DNA of 64,000 nucleotides from Streptomyces lanatus (GTDB lineage: Bacteria; Actinomycetota; Actinomycetes; Streptomycetales; Streptomycetaceae): the NCBI RefSeq assembly GCF_014655715.1, contig NZ_BNBM01000003.1, forward strand, positions 213,411 to 277,410. The letters run 5' to 3'. Of the stretch, positions 42,865 through 50,010 are shown piece by piece (within the stretch, counting starts at the first letter, position 1; each line of letters starts with the position of its first letter). The notes under the pieces are model-generated. The model searched no databases and was not told the origin of the DNA. It worked only from the letters and a program-made list of their open reading frames with translations. The position numbers and the translations under genes are program-made.

Positions 42865-45435
42865 TCAGCCCTCCGTGGGCTCCGCGGCAGCCGTGGCCTT
42901 GCGGGTACGGCGAACCTTGGGCTTGGCCTCGGCCGTGGCGTCGGCGGCCTCCGCGGTGACCGCGGCCTTGCGGGTGCGGCGGCGGGGGGCGGGAGCCTCC
43001 CTGGCCGTCGGCTCCTGCGTGGCCTGGGCCGGGATGCCGGCGACCTCGGTGGCCTTGGCGGACGCCGCGGTCTTGCGGGTGCGGCGAGCCTTGGGCTTGG
43101 CTTCGGTGGCGTCGGCCGTGTCGACCGCGATCTCCGCCTCCGCCGTCGCTGCCGTGGCCTTGCGGGTTCGGCGCGGCTTGGCCTCGGCGGCCTCCGGCTC
43201 GGCCGCTGCCGTGGCCTTGCGGGTGCGGCGGGGCTTGGCCTCCGCGCCTTCGGCCGTGTCGACGACCGCTTCGGCGGCCGACGCCGTGGCCTTGCGGGTG
43301 CGGCGGACCTTGGGCTTGGCCTCGGTGGCCTCGGCCGTGTCCACGGCGGCTTCGGCCGTGGCCGTCGCCTTGCGGGTGCGGCGAGCCTTCGGCTTGGCCT
43401 CGGTGGTCTCCGGCTCCTGGGCCGTCTGGGCCGGGATGTCGGTGACCTCCGGCTCGGCCACGGTCGTGGCGGCCTTGCGGGTGCGGCGGACCTTGGGCTT
43501 GGCCTCCGCGGCCTCGGCCGTGTCGACGGCGGCTTCGGCGGTGGCTTCTGCGGTGGACGCCGCGGTCTTGCGGGTGCGGCGAGCCTTGGGCTTGGCTTCG
43601 GTGGCCTCGGCCGTGTCGACCGCGGTCTCCGCCTCCGCCGTCGCTGCCGTGGCCTTGCGGGTCCGGCGCGGCTTGGCCGCGGGGGCTTCCTCGGTCTCCG
43701 CGACCTGCGGTGCCGTGGTCGCTGCCTCGGTGGTTTCCGTGACCGGCGTGACCTCCGCCGTCTCCGCCGACTTGCGGGTGCGGCGACGGCGCGGCTTGGC
43801 CGCGGTCTCCTCGGCCGTGTCCAGGGACGGGCCCTCGGCCGTCGTGACGGCCGCCTCCGCGCTCTGGGCGGGAGCGGTCGTCAGGGTCGGCTCCGGCGCC
43901 GCTCCGCCGCGGGTGCGGCGACGGCGGCGCGGGGTGCGCGCGGCGGTGACCGACTCGGCCGGGGTGGCCTCGGTGGTCTCCTCCACGGTCTCGGCACCGG
44001 TGGCCGGCGCCGACGTCGCGTCGAGGGTGCTTCCGCCGCGCGTACGGCGACGGCGACGCGGCGTACGCGCCGAGCGCTCACGGTCCGACGAGGACGAACG
44101 GGACTCGTCCCGGCCGCCCCGGCCACCGCGACCGCGCGCACCACGGCCGCCGGTCTCGCCGAGGTCCTCGACCTCCTCCGCCGCCAGCCCGGCGCGGGTG
44201 CGCTCCGAGCGGGGCAGAACACCCTTGGTGCCGGCCGGAATCTTCAGTTCCTCGAAGAGGTGCGGGGACGTGGAGTACGTCTCCGGCGGGTCGTTGAAGC
44301 TGAGCTCCAGCGCCTTGTTGATGAGCTGCCAGCGCGGGATGTCGTCCCAGTCGACCAGCGTGATCGCCGTACCCGCGTTGCCCGCGCGGCCCGTACGGCC
44401 GATGCGGTGCAGGTACGTCTTCTCCTCTTCCGGCGACTGGTAGTTGATGACGTGGGTGACGCCCTCGACGTCGATGCCGCGGGCGGCGACGTCGGTGCAG
44501 ACGAGGACGTCCACCTTGCCGTTGCGGAAAGCACGCAGCGCCTGCTCGCGGGCGCCCTGGCCGAGGTCGCCGTGGACCGCGCCGGCGGCGAAGCCGCGCT
44601 GCTGGAGCTGGTCGGCGAGGTCGGCCGCCGTGCGCTTCGTACGGCAGAAGACCATGGCCAGTCCCCGGCCGTCGGCCTGCAGTATGCGCGCGACCATCTC
44701 CGGCTTGTCCATGTTGTGCGCGCGGTAGACGAACTGCGCGGTGTTCGCGACCGTCGCGCCCTCGTCGTCCGGCGCGGTGGCGCGGATGTGCGTGGGCTGC
44801 GACATGTAGCGGCGCGCGAGACCGATGACCGCGCCCGGCATGGTCGCCGAGAACAGCATGGTCTGGCGGCGGGCCGGCAGCATGTTGATGATCTTCTCGA
44901 CGTCGGGCAGGAAGCCCAGGTCGAGCATCTCGTCGGCCTCGTCGAGGACGAGCGCCTTGATGTGCTTGAGGTTGAGCTTCTTCTGGCCCGCGAGGTCCAG
45001 CAGTCGGCCCGGGGTGCCGACGATGACGTCGACGCCCTTCTTCAGGGCCTCGACCTGCGGCTCGTAGGCACGGCCGCCGTAGATCGCGAGGACGCGGACA
45101 TTGCGCACCTTGCCGGCGGTCAGCAGGTCGTTGGTGACCTGGGTGCACAGCTCGCGCGTGGGGACGACGACGAGCGCCTGCGGGGCGTCGGTGAGCGCCT
45201 CGGGCTCGGCGCGGCCGGCCTCGACGTCGGCGGGGACGGTGACGCGCTCCAGGAGCGGGAGACCGAAGCCCAGCGTCTTGCCGGTGCCGGTCTTGGCCTG
45301 GCCGATGACGTCCGTGCCGGAGAGGGCGACGGGGAGGGTCATCTCCTGGATGGGGAAGGGGTTGACGATGCCGACGGCCTCAAGGGCCTCGGCGGTCTCG
45401 GGAAGGATTCCGAGCTCTCGGAAAGTCGTAGTCAG
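42865..45435 (-). CDS. DEAD-box RNA helicase with long Lys/Arg-rich repeat tail, probable CTG start
   Basis: 856 residues if started at the CTG at 45433-45435 (LTTTFRELGILPETAEALEA), where helicase homology begins; AGAGGCAG sits seven bases before it. No ATG or GTG occurs near, and a distant ATG at 45738 adds ~100 residues of non-conserved sequence. Helicase motifs: Q (Gln30), AKTGTGKT (47-54), PTREL (92-96), DEAD (165-168), SAT (196-198) and HRIGRTGRAG. After ~450 come RRTRG and KP-x-RRTRK repeats to the end, about 13 basic units separated by Ala/Glu/Thr-rich spacers. It remodels RNA, perhaps in cold or ribosome assembly, with the tail binding nucleic acid. Confidence 0.92.
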   Translation of the reverse strand: MTTTFRELGILPETAEALEAVGIVNPFPIQEMTLPVALSGTDVIGQAKTGTGKTLGFGLPLLERVTVPADVEAGRAEPEALTDAPQALVVVPTRELCTQVTNDLLTAGKVRNVRVLAIYGGRAYEPQVEALKKGVDVIVGTPGRLLDLAGQKKLNLKHIKALVLDEADEMLDLGFLPDVEKIINMLPARRQTMLFSATMPGAVIGLARRYMSQPTHIRATAPDDEGATVANTAQFVYRAHNMDKPEMVARILQADGRGLAMVFCRTKRTAADLADQLQQRGFAAGAVHGDLGQGAREQALRAFRNGKVDVLVCTDVAARGIDVEGVTHVINYQSPEEEKTYLHRIGRTGRAGNAGTAITLVDWDDIPRWQLINKALELSFNDPPETYSTSPHLFEELKIPAGTKGVLPRSERTRAGLAAEEVEDLGETGGRGARGRGGRGGRDESRSSSSDRERSARTPRRRRRTRGGSTLDATSAPATGAETVEETTEATPAESVTAARTPRRRRRTRGGAAPEPTLTTAPAQSAEAAVTTAEGPSLDTAEETAAKPRRRRTRKSAETAEVTPVTETTEAATTAPQVAETEEAPAAKPRRTRKATAATAEAETAVDTAEATEAKPKARRTRKTAASTAEATAEAAVDTAEAAEAKPKVRRTRKAATTVAEPEVTDIPAQTAQEPETTEAKPKARRTRKATATAEAAVDTAEATEAKPKVRRTRKATASAAEAVVDTAEGAEAKPRRTRKATAAAEPEAAEAKPRRTRKATAATAEAEIAVDTADATEAKPKARRTRKTAASAKATEVAGIPAQATQEPTAREAPAPRRRTRKAAVTAEAADATAEAKPKVRRTRKATAAAEPTEG
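42885..44060. repeat. Degenerate coding repeats (KP..RRTRK) in the helicase tail
   Basis: The 3' part of the helicase gene consists of imperfect repeats with the DNA core GCCTTGCGGGTGCGGCG (plus-strand view), irregularly spaced at about 60-120 bases. The protein has eleven RRTRK cores (ten after a KP pair) and two RRRRRTRGG cores. Confidence 0.85.
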
Positions 45436-45824
45436 GGTGCTGCCTCTTCTGTGTGCGCGGTGCGAGGCGAGCGCGGGGGTCTTTGACGGACCGTGCCGGG
45501 GACGTCGGCTGCCATACGGATTGGCCGTAGGACACGGGACCACTGCCGACGCTCTAGCGCTCGTACCGCTGAGGGTGTCCCTCCGGTCGTCGTACGCACT
45601 GTGCCGTACGACCGAGGAGGGCTGTCGGGTCGGAGCCGATCGGGCCACCGACCGGGCATCCTCATAACGTGCGGCCCGTCGAGATACGTCTGAGTACTCA
45701 GCGGGCGCATTACCACCATACCCCGGAAACGCGCACATGCGATGGCCGAATTGGTCACGTAGTCGGCGTCACAGTGATTGACCAGGGACTTCCGTGACAC
45801 GGCGAGCGGGCTATTGTGCGCTTC
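45436..45824. promoter_or_regulatory. Divergent intergenic region with hairpin, 389 bases
   Basis: It separates the helicase (minus) and ferritin-like (plus) genes. An 8-bp perfect inverted repeat (45589-45596 with 45605-45612, arms GTCGTACG/CGTACGAC) lies in the helicase leader; a leader of ~150-300 bases would be unusual and could serve temperature or autoregulatory control. No gene is seen here; an ORF reading on from the helicase frame looks non-coding. Confidence 0.45.
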
Positions 45825-46571
45825 ATGACGACGCCTGACAACACCTCTGACGCCTCCGACACCGCCGTCGAACACACCGGGGTCGCCGCCCAGGACTGGG
45901 CCACGGCCTCCGCCGATCCGCAGTACCGGGCCGCTGTCGTGGACCTGCTCGGCGCGCTGGCCTATGGGGAGCTGGCGGCGTTCGAGCGCCTCGCCGAGGA
46001 CGCCAAGCTGGCGCCGACGCTGGCGGACAAGGCGGAGCTGGCGAAGATGGCGTCGGCCGAGTTCCACCACTACGAGAAGCTGCGGGACCGGCTGACGGAG
46101 ATCGGCGCCGAGCCGACGCAGGCGATGGAGCCGTTCGTCGCCGCGCTGGACGGCTTCCACAAGCAGACCGCGCCGTCGGACTGGCTCGAGGGGCTCGTCA
46201 AGGCCTACGTCGGCGACTCGATCGCCAGCGACTTCTACCGGGAGGTCGCGGCCCGGCTGGACTCGGACTCGCGGAGCCTGGTGCTGGCCGTGCTCGACGA
46301 CACCGGGCATGCCTCGTTCGCCGTGGAGAAGGTGCGGGCCGCGATCGACGCCGATCCGCGGGTGGGTGGGCGGCTGGCGTTGTGGGCGCGGCGGTTGATG
46401 GGGGAGGCGTTGTCGCAGTCGCAGCGGGTGGTTGCCGATCGGGATGCGCTGTCCACGATGTTGGTGGGTGGGGTCGCGGACGGGTTCGATCTTGCCGAGG
46501 TCGGGAAGATGTTCTCGCGGATCACTGAGGCGCATACGAAGCGGATGGCTGCGCTGGGGTTGGCGGCGTAG
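45825..46571 (+). CDS. Ferritin-like fold protein (MiaE/rubrerythrin-like)
   Basis: 248 residues from ATG 45825 (GTG 45816 is an alternative). Helical protein with carboxylate/His pairs: LAYGELAAFERLAED, KMASAEFHHYEKLRDRL and a third helix YVGDSIASDFYREVAARLD, consistent with a diiron ferritin-like four-helix bundle (ferritin-like fold hydroxylase group). No C-terminal rubredoxin part. It might oxidise or repair a substrate; tRNA hydroxylases of the MiaE type have similar bundles. Divergent from the helicase. Confidence 0.85.
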   Translation: MTTPDNTSDASDTAVEHTGVAAQDWATASADPQYRAAVVDLLGALAYGELAAFERLAEDAKLAPTLADKAELAKMASAEFHHYEKLRDRLTEIGAEPTQAMEPFVAALDGFHKQTAPSDWLEGLVKAYVGDSIASDFYREVAARLDSDSRSLVLAVLDDTGHASFAVEKVRAAIDADPRVGGRLALWARRLMGEALSQSQRVVADRDALSTMLVGGVADGFDLAEVGKMFSRITEAHTKRMAALGLAA

Positions 46572-46574
46572 GTT

Positions 46575-46681
46575 TCTCGCCCCCGCCGCCCCTACCCATT
46601 CCCGTCCCCCGGGGGCTGCCGCCCCCGGACCCCCGTTGTCGGCCCTGAACGGGCCTCGTCCTCAAACGCCGGACGGGCTGG
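46575..46681. repeat. Inverted second copy of the 'CCGTCCGGCGTTTGAGGAC' element
   Basis: On the minus strand this reads CCAGCCCGTCCGGCGTTTGA, then GGCCCGTTCAGGGCC, then GGGGGCGGCAGCCCCCG and ends GGGTAGGGGCGGCGGGGGCG. It matches 19625-19751 (plus strand) in order and mostly in sequence. It follows the ferritin-like stop by three bases and contains hairpin-forming GC tracts, so it may serve as a terminator. Confidence 0.8.
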
Positions 46682-46776
46682 AGGATCACCGGCGTCGGCT
46701 GGAATGTCACCGGCGCGGGCTGGAGGGCACCGACATCGGCTGGAAGCCACCGGCGTCGGAAGATCACCGACGTCAG
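46676..46776. repeat. Short tandem repeats (~21 bp, about five imperfect copies)
   Basis: Units with GGCTGGAxGxTCACCGGCGTC begin at about 46676, 46697, 46718, 46738 and 46758. They overlap the end of the dispersed element and lie just downstream of the small membrane protein gene (minus strand). Confidence 0.7.
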
Positions 46777-46804
46777 TTGTCCGGCGGCCGCCGGTCCTCC
46801 TGGT

Positions 46805-47074
46805 CTACGCGGTCGCCGAGTGGCGGCTGAGTCTTCCCGCCGGGCGGACCAGCAGCGACAGGGAAGCGGCCGAGACGATCGCCGCGCCGATCAGGATCAC
46901 GAAGAGGTTGCCGAAGTCGAGCGCCGTATGCGTGATGAAAGCGCCGAAGAGGCCACCGGCGACACCTGTCGGGAGGACCAGCGAGCGGGCGGGCAGCCGG
47001 TGCGGCAGGCGGCGTGCGGCAGCCCATGCCAGGGCCAGGCCGAGGATCGCGGAGCTGATCGCTTCCAAGAGCAT
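46805..47074 (-). CDS. Small integral membrane protein, YeaQ/GlsB-like
   Basis: 89 residues from the ATG at 47072-47074, preceded by GGGAGGG. Three hydrophobic helices: LEAISSAILGLALAWAAA, LVLPTGVAGGLFGAFI and FGNLFVILIGAAIVSAASLS. The Gly-rich GGLFGAF turn and length suggest the transglycosylase-associated/YeaQ family, which is common and poorly characterised. It ends at RLSRHSATA. Alternative longer starts lack a ribosome site. Confidence 0.75.
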   Translation of the reverse strand: MLLEAISSAILGLALAWAAARRLPHRLPARSLVLPTGVAGGLFGAFITHTALDFGNLFVILIGAAIVSAASLSLLVRPAGRLSRHSATA

Positions 47075-47215
47075 GTTGGGGTCCCTCCCACATGGCCGGC
47101 CTGCTCGAAACGGTCGTAGCCCGTCATACCCCTGACCTGCGGAATCCAATCCTCCTCTGTGAACGGGCTGTGCTCCATTTGTGGAGAGGCGGGAGGGGTG
47201 GGAGGGACGCAGAAC

Positions 47216-47250
47216 GGGAGGGCCCGGCGACCAGGTCGCCGGGCCCTCCC
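47216..47250. terminator. Perfect 15-bp inverted repeat terminator after DUF3107
   Basis: Arms 47216-47230 and 47236-47250 with a 5-base loop. It lies 26 bases downstream of the DUF3107 stop. Confidence 0.85.
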
Positions 47251-47276
47251 GTCATGTCTGCCGCGTGGGCGCCTCG

Positions 47277-47504
47277 CTACAGCGCGCCGAAGCCCACCTT
47301 GCGCGGAGCCGGCTCGCCGAGCTCCACGTACGCGAGGCGGTCGGCCGGGACGAGGACCTTGCGGCCGTGCTCGTCCACGAGGCTCAGCAGCTGTGTCTTC
47401 CCGGCCAACGCCTCGGACACCGCCCGCTCGACCTCCTCGGCACTCTGACCGCTCTCCAGAACGATCTCGCGGGGCGCGTGCTGCACGCCGATCTTGACCT
47501 CCAC
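47277..47504 (-). CDS. DUF3107 domain-containing small protein
   Basis: 75 residues from the GTG at 47502-47504 with a GGAGGGACA ribosome site. The whole chain is the DUF3107 unit (VEVKIGVQHAPREIVLESGQ; VERAVSEALAGKTQLLSLVD; GRKVLVPADRLAYVELGEP). It is conserved through Actinobacteria. It stands between a terminator and the TetR gene on the same strand. Cytoplasmic; function unknown. Confidence 0.9.
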   Translation of the reverse strand: MEVKIGVQHAPREIVLESGQSAEEVERAVSEALAGKTQLLSLVDEHGRKVLVPADRLAYVELGEPAPRKVGFGAL

Positions 47505-47639
47505 GGCTATGTCCCTCCGACGGTCAGTGAAGTGCGCGTCCTTCCGCGCCGTACCCAGCACACATTAGCCCGGTGAGGGGACGTACACGCTCCGCCCAAG
47601 AACGCCAGGAGCGAACAGCGGGCGGGAACAAAGGAGCGG

Positions 47640-48281
47640 TCAGTGTTGCTCGGCGCCGTGCAGCGGGAAGCCGGCGATGCCGCGCCAGGCCAGGGACGTC
47701 AGCAGCTGCACCGCCTGGTCGCGCGGGACGCTGCGGTCGCTGTGCAGCCAGGAGCGGGCCACGACCTGGGCGAGGCCGCCGAGGCCGGAGGCGAGCAGCA
47801 TCGACTCCGCGCGCGAGAGGCCGGTGTCCTCGGCGATGACGTCGCAGATCGCCTCGGCGCACTCGTTGGTGACCTTGTCGACGCGCTCGCGCACGGCCGG
47901 CTCGTTCGTCAGGTCCGACTCGAAGACCAGACGGAAGGCGCCGCCGTCGTCCTCGACGTACGCGAAGTACGCGTCCATCGTGGCCCGTACGCGCTGCTTG
48001 TTGTCGGTCGTCGACGCGAGCGCGCTCCGTACGGACTGGATCAGGGACTCGCAGTGCTGGTCCAGCAGGGCGAGGTAGAGATCGAGCTTGCCCGGGAAGT
48101 GCTGGTAGAGCACCGGCTTGCTGACGCCGGCGCGCTCGGCGATGTCGTCCATCGCGGCAGCGTGGTAGCCCTGCGCGACGAACACCTCCTGGGCCGCGCC
48201 CAGGAGCTGGTTCCGTCGGGCACGGCGCGGCAGGCGAGTGCCCCGCGGGCGTGCCGCCTCTGTCTGCTCGATGGCTGTCAC
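47640..48281 (-). CDS. TetR/AcrR family transcriptional regulator
   Basis: 213 residues from the GTG at 48279-48281 with GGAGG five bases before it. The N-terminal HTH reads ARRNQLLGAAQEVFVAQGYH, then AAAMDDIAERAGVSKPVLYQHFPGKLDLYL (typical TetR helix-turn-helix). The ligand domain is helical (~80-205), with MESMLLASGLGGLAQ-like packing. It represses unknown genes, often a divergent neighbour or itself; no efflux gene is adjacent. It precedes the DUF3107 gene. Confidence 0.93.
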   Translation of the reverse strand: MTAIEQTEAARPRGTRLPRRARRNQLLGAAQEVFVAQGYHAAAMDDIAERAGVSKPVLYQHFPGKLDLYLALLDQHCESLIQSVRSALASTTDNKQRVRATMDAYFAYVEDDGGAFRLVFESDLTNEPAVRERVDKVTNECAEAICDVIAEDTGLSRAESMLLASGLGGLAQVVARSWLHSDRSVPRDQAVQLLTSLAWRGIAGFPLHGAEQH

Positions 48282-48510
48282 GCCGCCTCCCAATGTCGTC
48301 CACATGCGGTGTGCGCCGCGCGGCCATCGTACTTTTCGGTAACCCTGGTGTGCGCGGTGCGAGCGCAGAATTTCACGGACCGGACGGTGACGAAAGTCGC
48401 GCGGATGGTTTCAAACCGGGGCGCAACGGGCAGCAAGCCGCCTCTTTCCTGCTCAGCGGCGCACTACTGATCGTCTCCGGCCGTTTCTGATCGTCCGTCC
48501 CGGTGGTTCG

Positions 48511-48735
48511 TCAGCGGTAGTCGTCCTCGTCGATGGATACGACGCGTGCCTGCTCGATCAGATCGGCCTCGTTCGCCCGGTCCTGATCGGCGCCGGTCAT
48601 GGGGTCGTCGCGGTCGCGCCTGACGTCGGCCTGCTGCTCCGCCGCGTCGGCCGGGGGTGCCTCGACGTCGAACTCCTCGGACTCGTCGGTGTCCTCGTCC
48701 ACGAACGTGTCGGGGTCGGTCGGATCGACGGCCAT
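48511..48735 (-). CDS. Small highly acidic hypothetical protein
   Basis: 74 residues from the ATG at 48733-48735, preceded by GGAAGGGAG. It is packed with Asp and Glu (PDTFVDEDTDESEEFDVEAP; VSIDEDDYR end), with no hydrophobic core, so it is probably disordered. An upstream-extended reading (to 49077) runs into the divergent hydrolase gene and is rejected. Orthologous short acidic proteins occur in Streptomyces with no known role. Divergent from the hydrolase gene. Confidence 0.7.
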   Translation of the reverse strand: MAVDPTDPDTFVDEDTDESEEFDVEAPPADAAEQQADVRRDRDDPMTGADQDRANEADLIEQARVVSIDEDDYR

Positions 48736-48964
48736 GGTGGGCTCCCTTCCTGGAGCGTCCCGGGGGCGCTCTCGTCCCTGGGTGAAGCGGGGGTCCACCT
48801 CCGGGTGCCCTGCGTATGAGCCTAGGAGACACCGGTTCGGGATGCTATGTGGCGTACGGGGGATCGTCCGGCTGGGTGGCTGTCGAGCCGGGCGATGCCA
48901 TTTATGTGTCGCGTGTGACGGCGAACACATGAACCACTGCGTGATCGTCTCGTAACATTGCCGC

Positions 48965-50002
48965 ATGTCTTCGACCGAGCTCCCCTCAGCGCCGGCCGCC
49001 AGTGTGCTCCCCAAGGTGGCGACCGTCAGGGTCGCGGACGGCGAGCGCCTGCGATCGGTCGGACTGCCGGGGATCACGCTGACGGTCCGGTCGAGACAGC
49101 CCGCGCGCGAAGGGCTGCCGCCCGCGCTCTACGTCCATGGACTCGGCGGCTCCTCGCAGAACTGGTCGGCGCTGATGCAACAGCTCGACGGAGACGTCGA
49201 CTGCGAGGCCGTCGACCTGCCGGGCTTCGGCGACTCGCCGCCACCGGACGACGGCGACTACTCGATCACCGCGCACGCACGCGCGGTGATTCGCTATCTC
49301 GACGCCTCCGACCGCGGCCCGGTGCACCTCCTGGGCAACTCGCTCGGCGGAGCGGTCACCACGCGCGTGGCCGCGGTCCGTCCCGACCTCGTCCGTACGC
49401 TCACCCTCGTCTCGCCCGCCCTGCCCGAGCTCCGCGTCCAGCGCACCGCCGTACCGACGGCACTGCTCGCGGTGCCCGGAGTGACGTCGCTCTTCACTCG
49501 GCTCAGCCGGGGCTGGACGGCCGAGCAGCGCGTCCGCGGGGTGATGAACCTCTGCTACGGCGACCCTGGGCGGGCCACGCCGGAAGGATTCCGCAACGCC
49601 GTCGAGGAGATGGAACGACGGCTTCAACTGCCGTACTTCTGGGACGCCTTGACGCGTTCCGCGCGCGGGCTGGTCAACGCGTACACCCTCAGTGGTCAGC
49701 ACGCGCTGTGGCGCCAGGCCGAGCGGGTGCTCGCACCGACGCTGCTCATCTACGGCGGCCGCGACCAGCTCGTCGGCTACCGCATGTGCCAGAAGGCCGC
49801 CCGCACGTTCCGTGACTCCCGTCTGCTGAGCCTGCCGGAGGCTGGGCATGTGGCGATGATGGAGTATCCGGAGCATGTCGCCCGCGCGTTCCGGGACCTC
49901 CTTGAGGACACGGGCACCGGGGCGGGCGAGCCGGCTGTCAGGGATGTCGCCGGGGTCGGCAGTGCCGGTGACGGTGCCGTGACCGAGAACGCCGGGAGCT
50001 GA
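48965..50002 (+). CDS. Alpha/beta hydrolase
   Basis: 345 residues from ATG 48965. Motifs: VHGLGGSSQNWSALM (oxyanion), nucleophile elbow VHLLGNSLGGAVTTRV (GNSLGG), acid in YGGRDQLVGYRM, and His in LPEAGHVAMMEYPE. The N-terminal ~55 residues and the C-terminal ~40 (Gly/Ala-rich) are less conserved. A typical cytoplasmic esterase/epoxide-hydrolase-like fold; substrate unknown. It precedes the DUF3152 gene by 8 bases, so the two form an operon. Confidence 0.92.
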   Translation: MSSTELPSAPAASVLPKVATVRVADGERLRSVGLPGITLTVRSRQPAREGLPPALYVHGLGGSSQNWSALMQQLDGDVDCEAVDLPGFGDSPPPDDGDYSITAHARAVIRYLDASDRGPVHLLGNSLGGAVTTRVAAVRPDLVRTLTLVSPALPELRVQRTAVPTALLAVPGVTSLFTRLSRGWTAEQRVRGVMNLCYGDPGRATPEGFRNAVEEMERRLQLPYFWDALTRSARGLVNAYTLSGQHALWRQAERVLAPTLLIYGGRDQLVGYRMCQKAARTFRDSRLLSLPEAGHVAMMEYPEHVARAFRDLLEDTGTGAGEPAVRDVAGVGSAGDGAVTENAGS

Positions 50003-50010
50003 GGCGCGAC

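Noticed and set aside
45436..45738. About 100-residue N-terminal extension of the helicase from ATG 45738
   Set aside because: The sequence is unlike the family, and its ATG has no ribosome site. A CTG start is preferred, but the point remains open and is listed as a finding.
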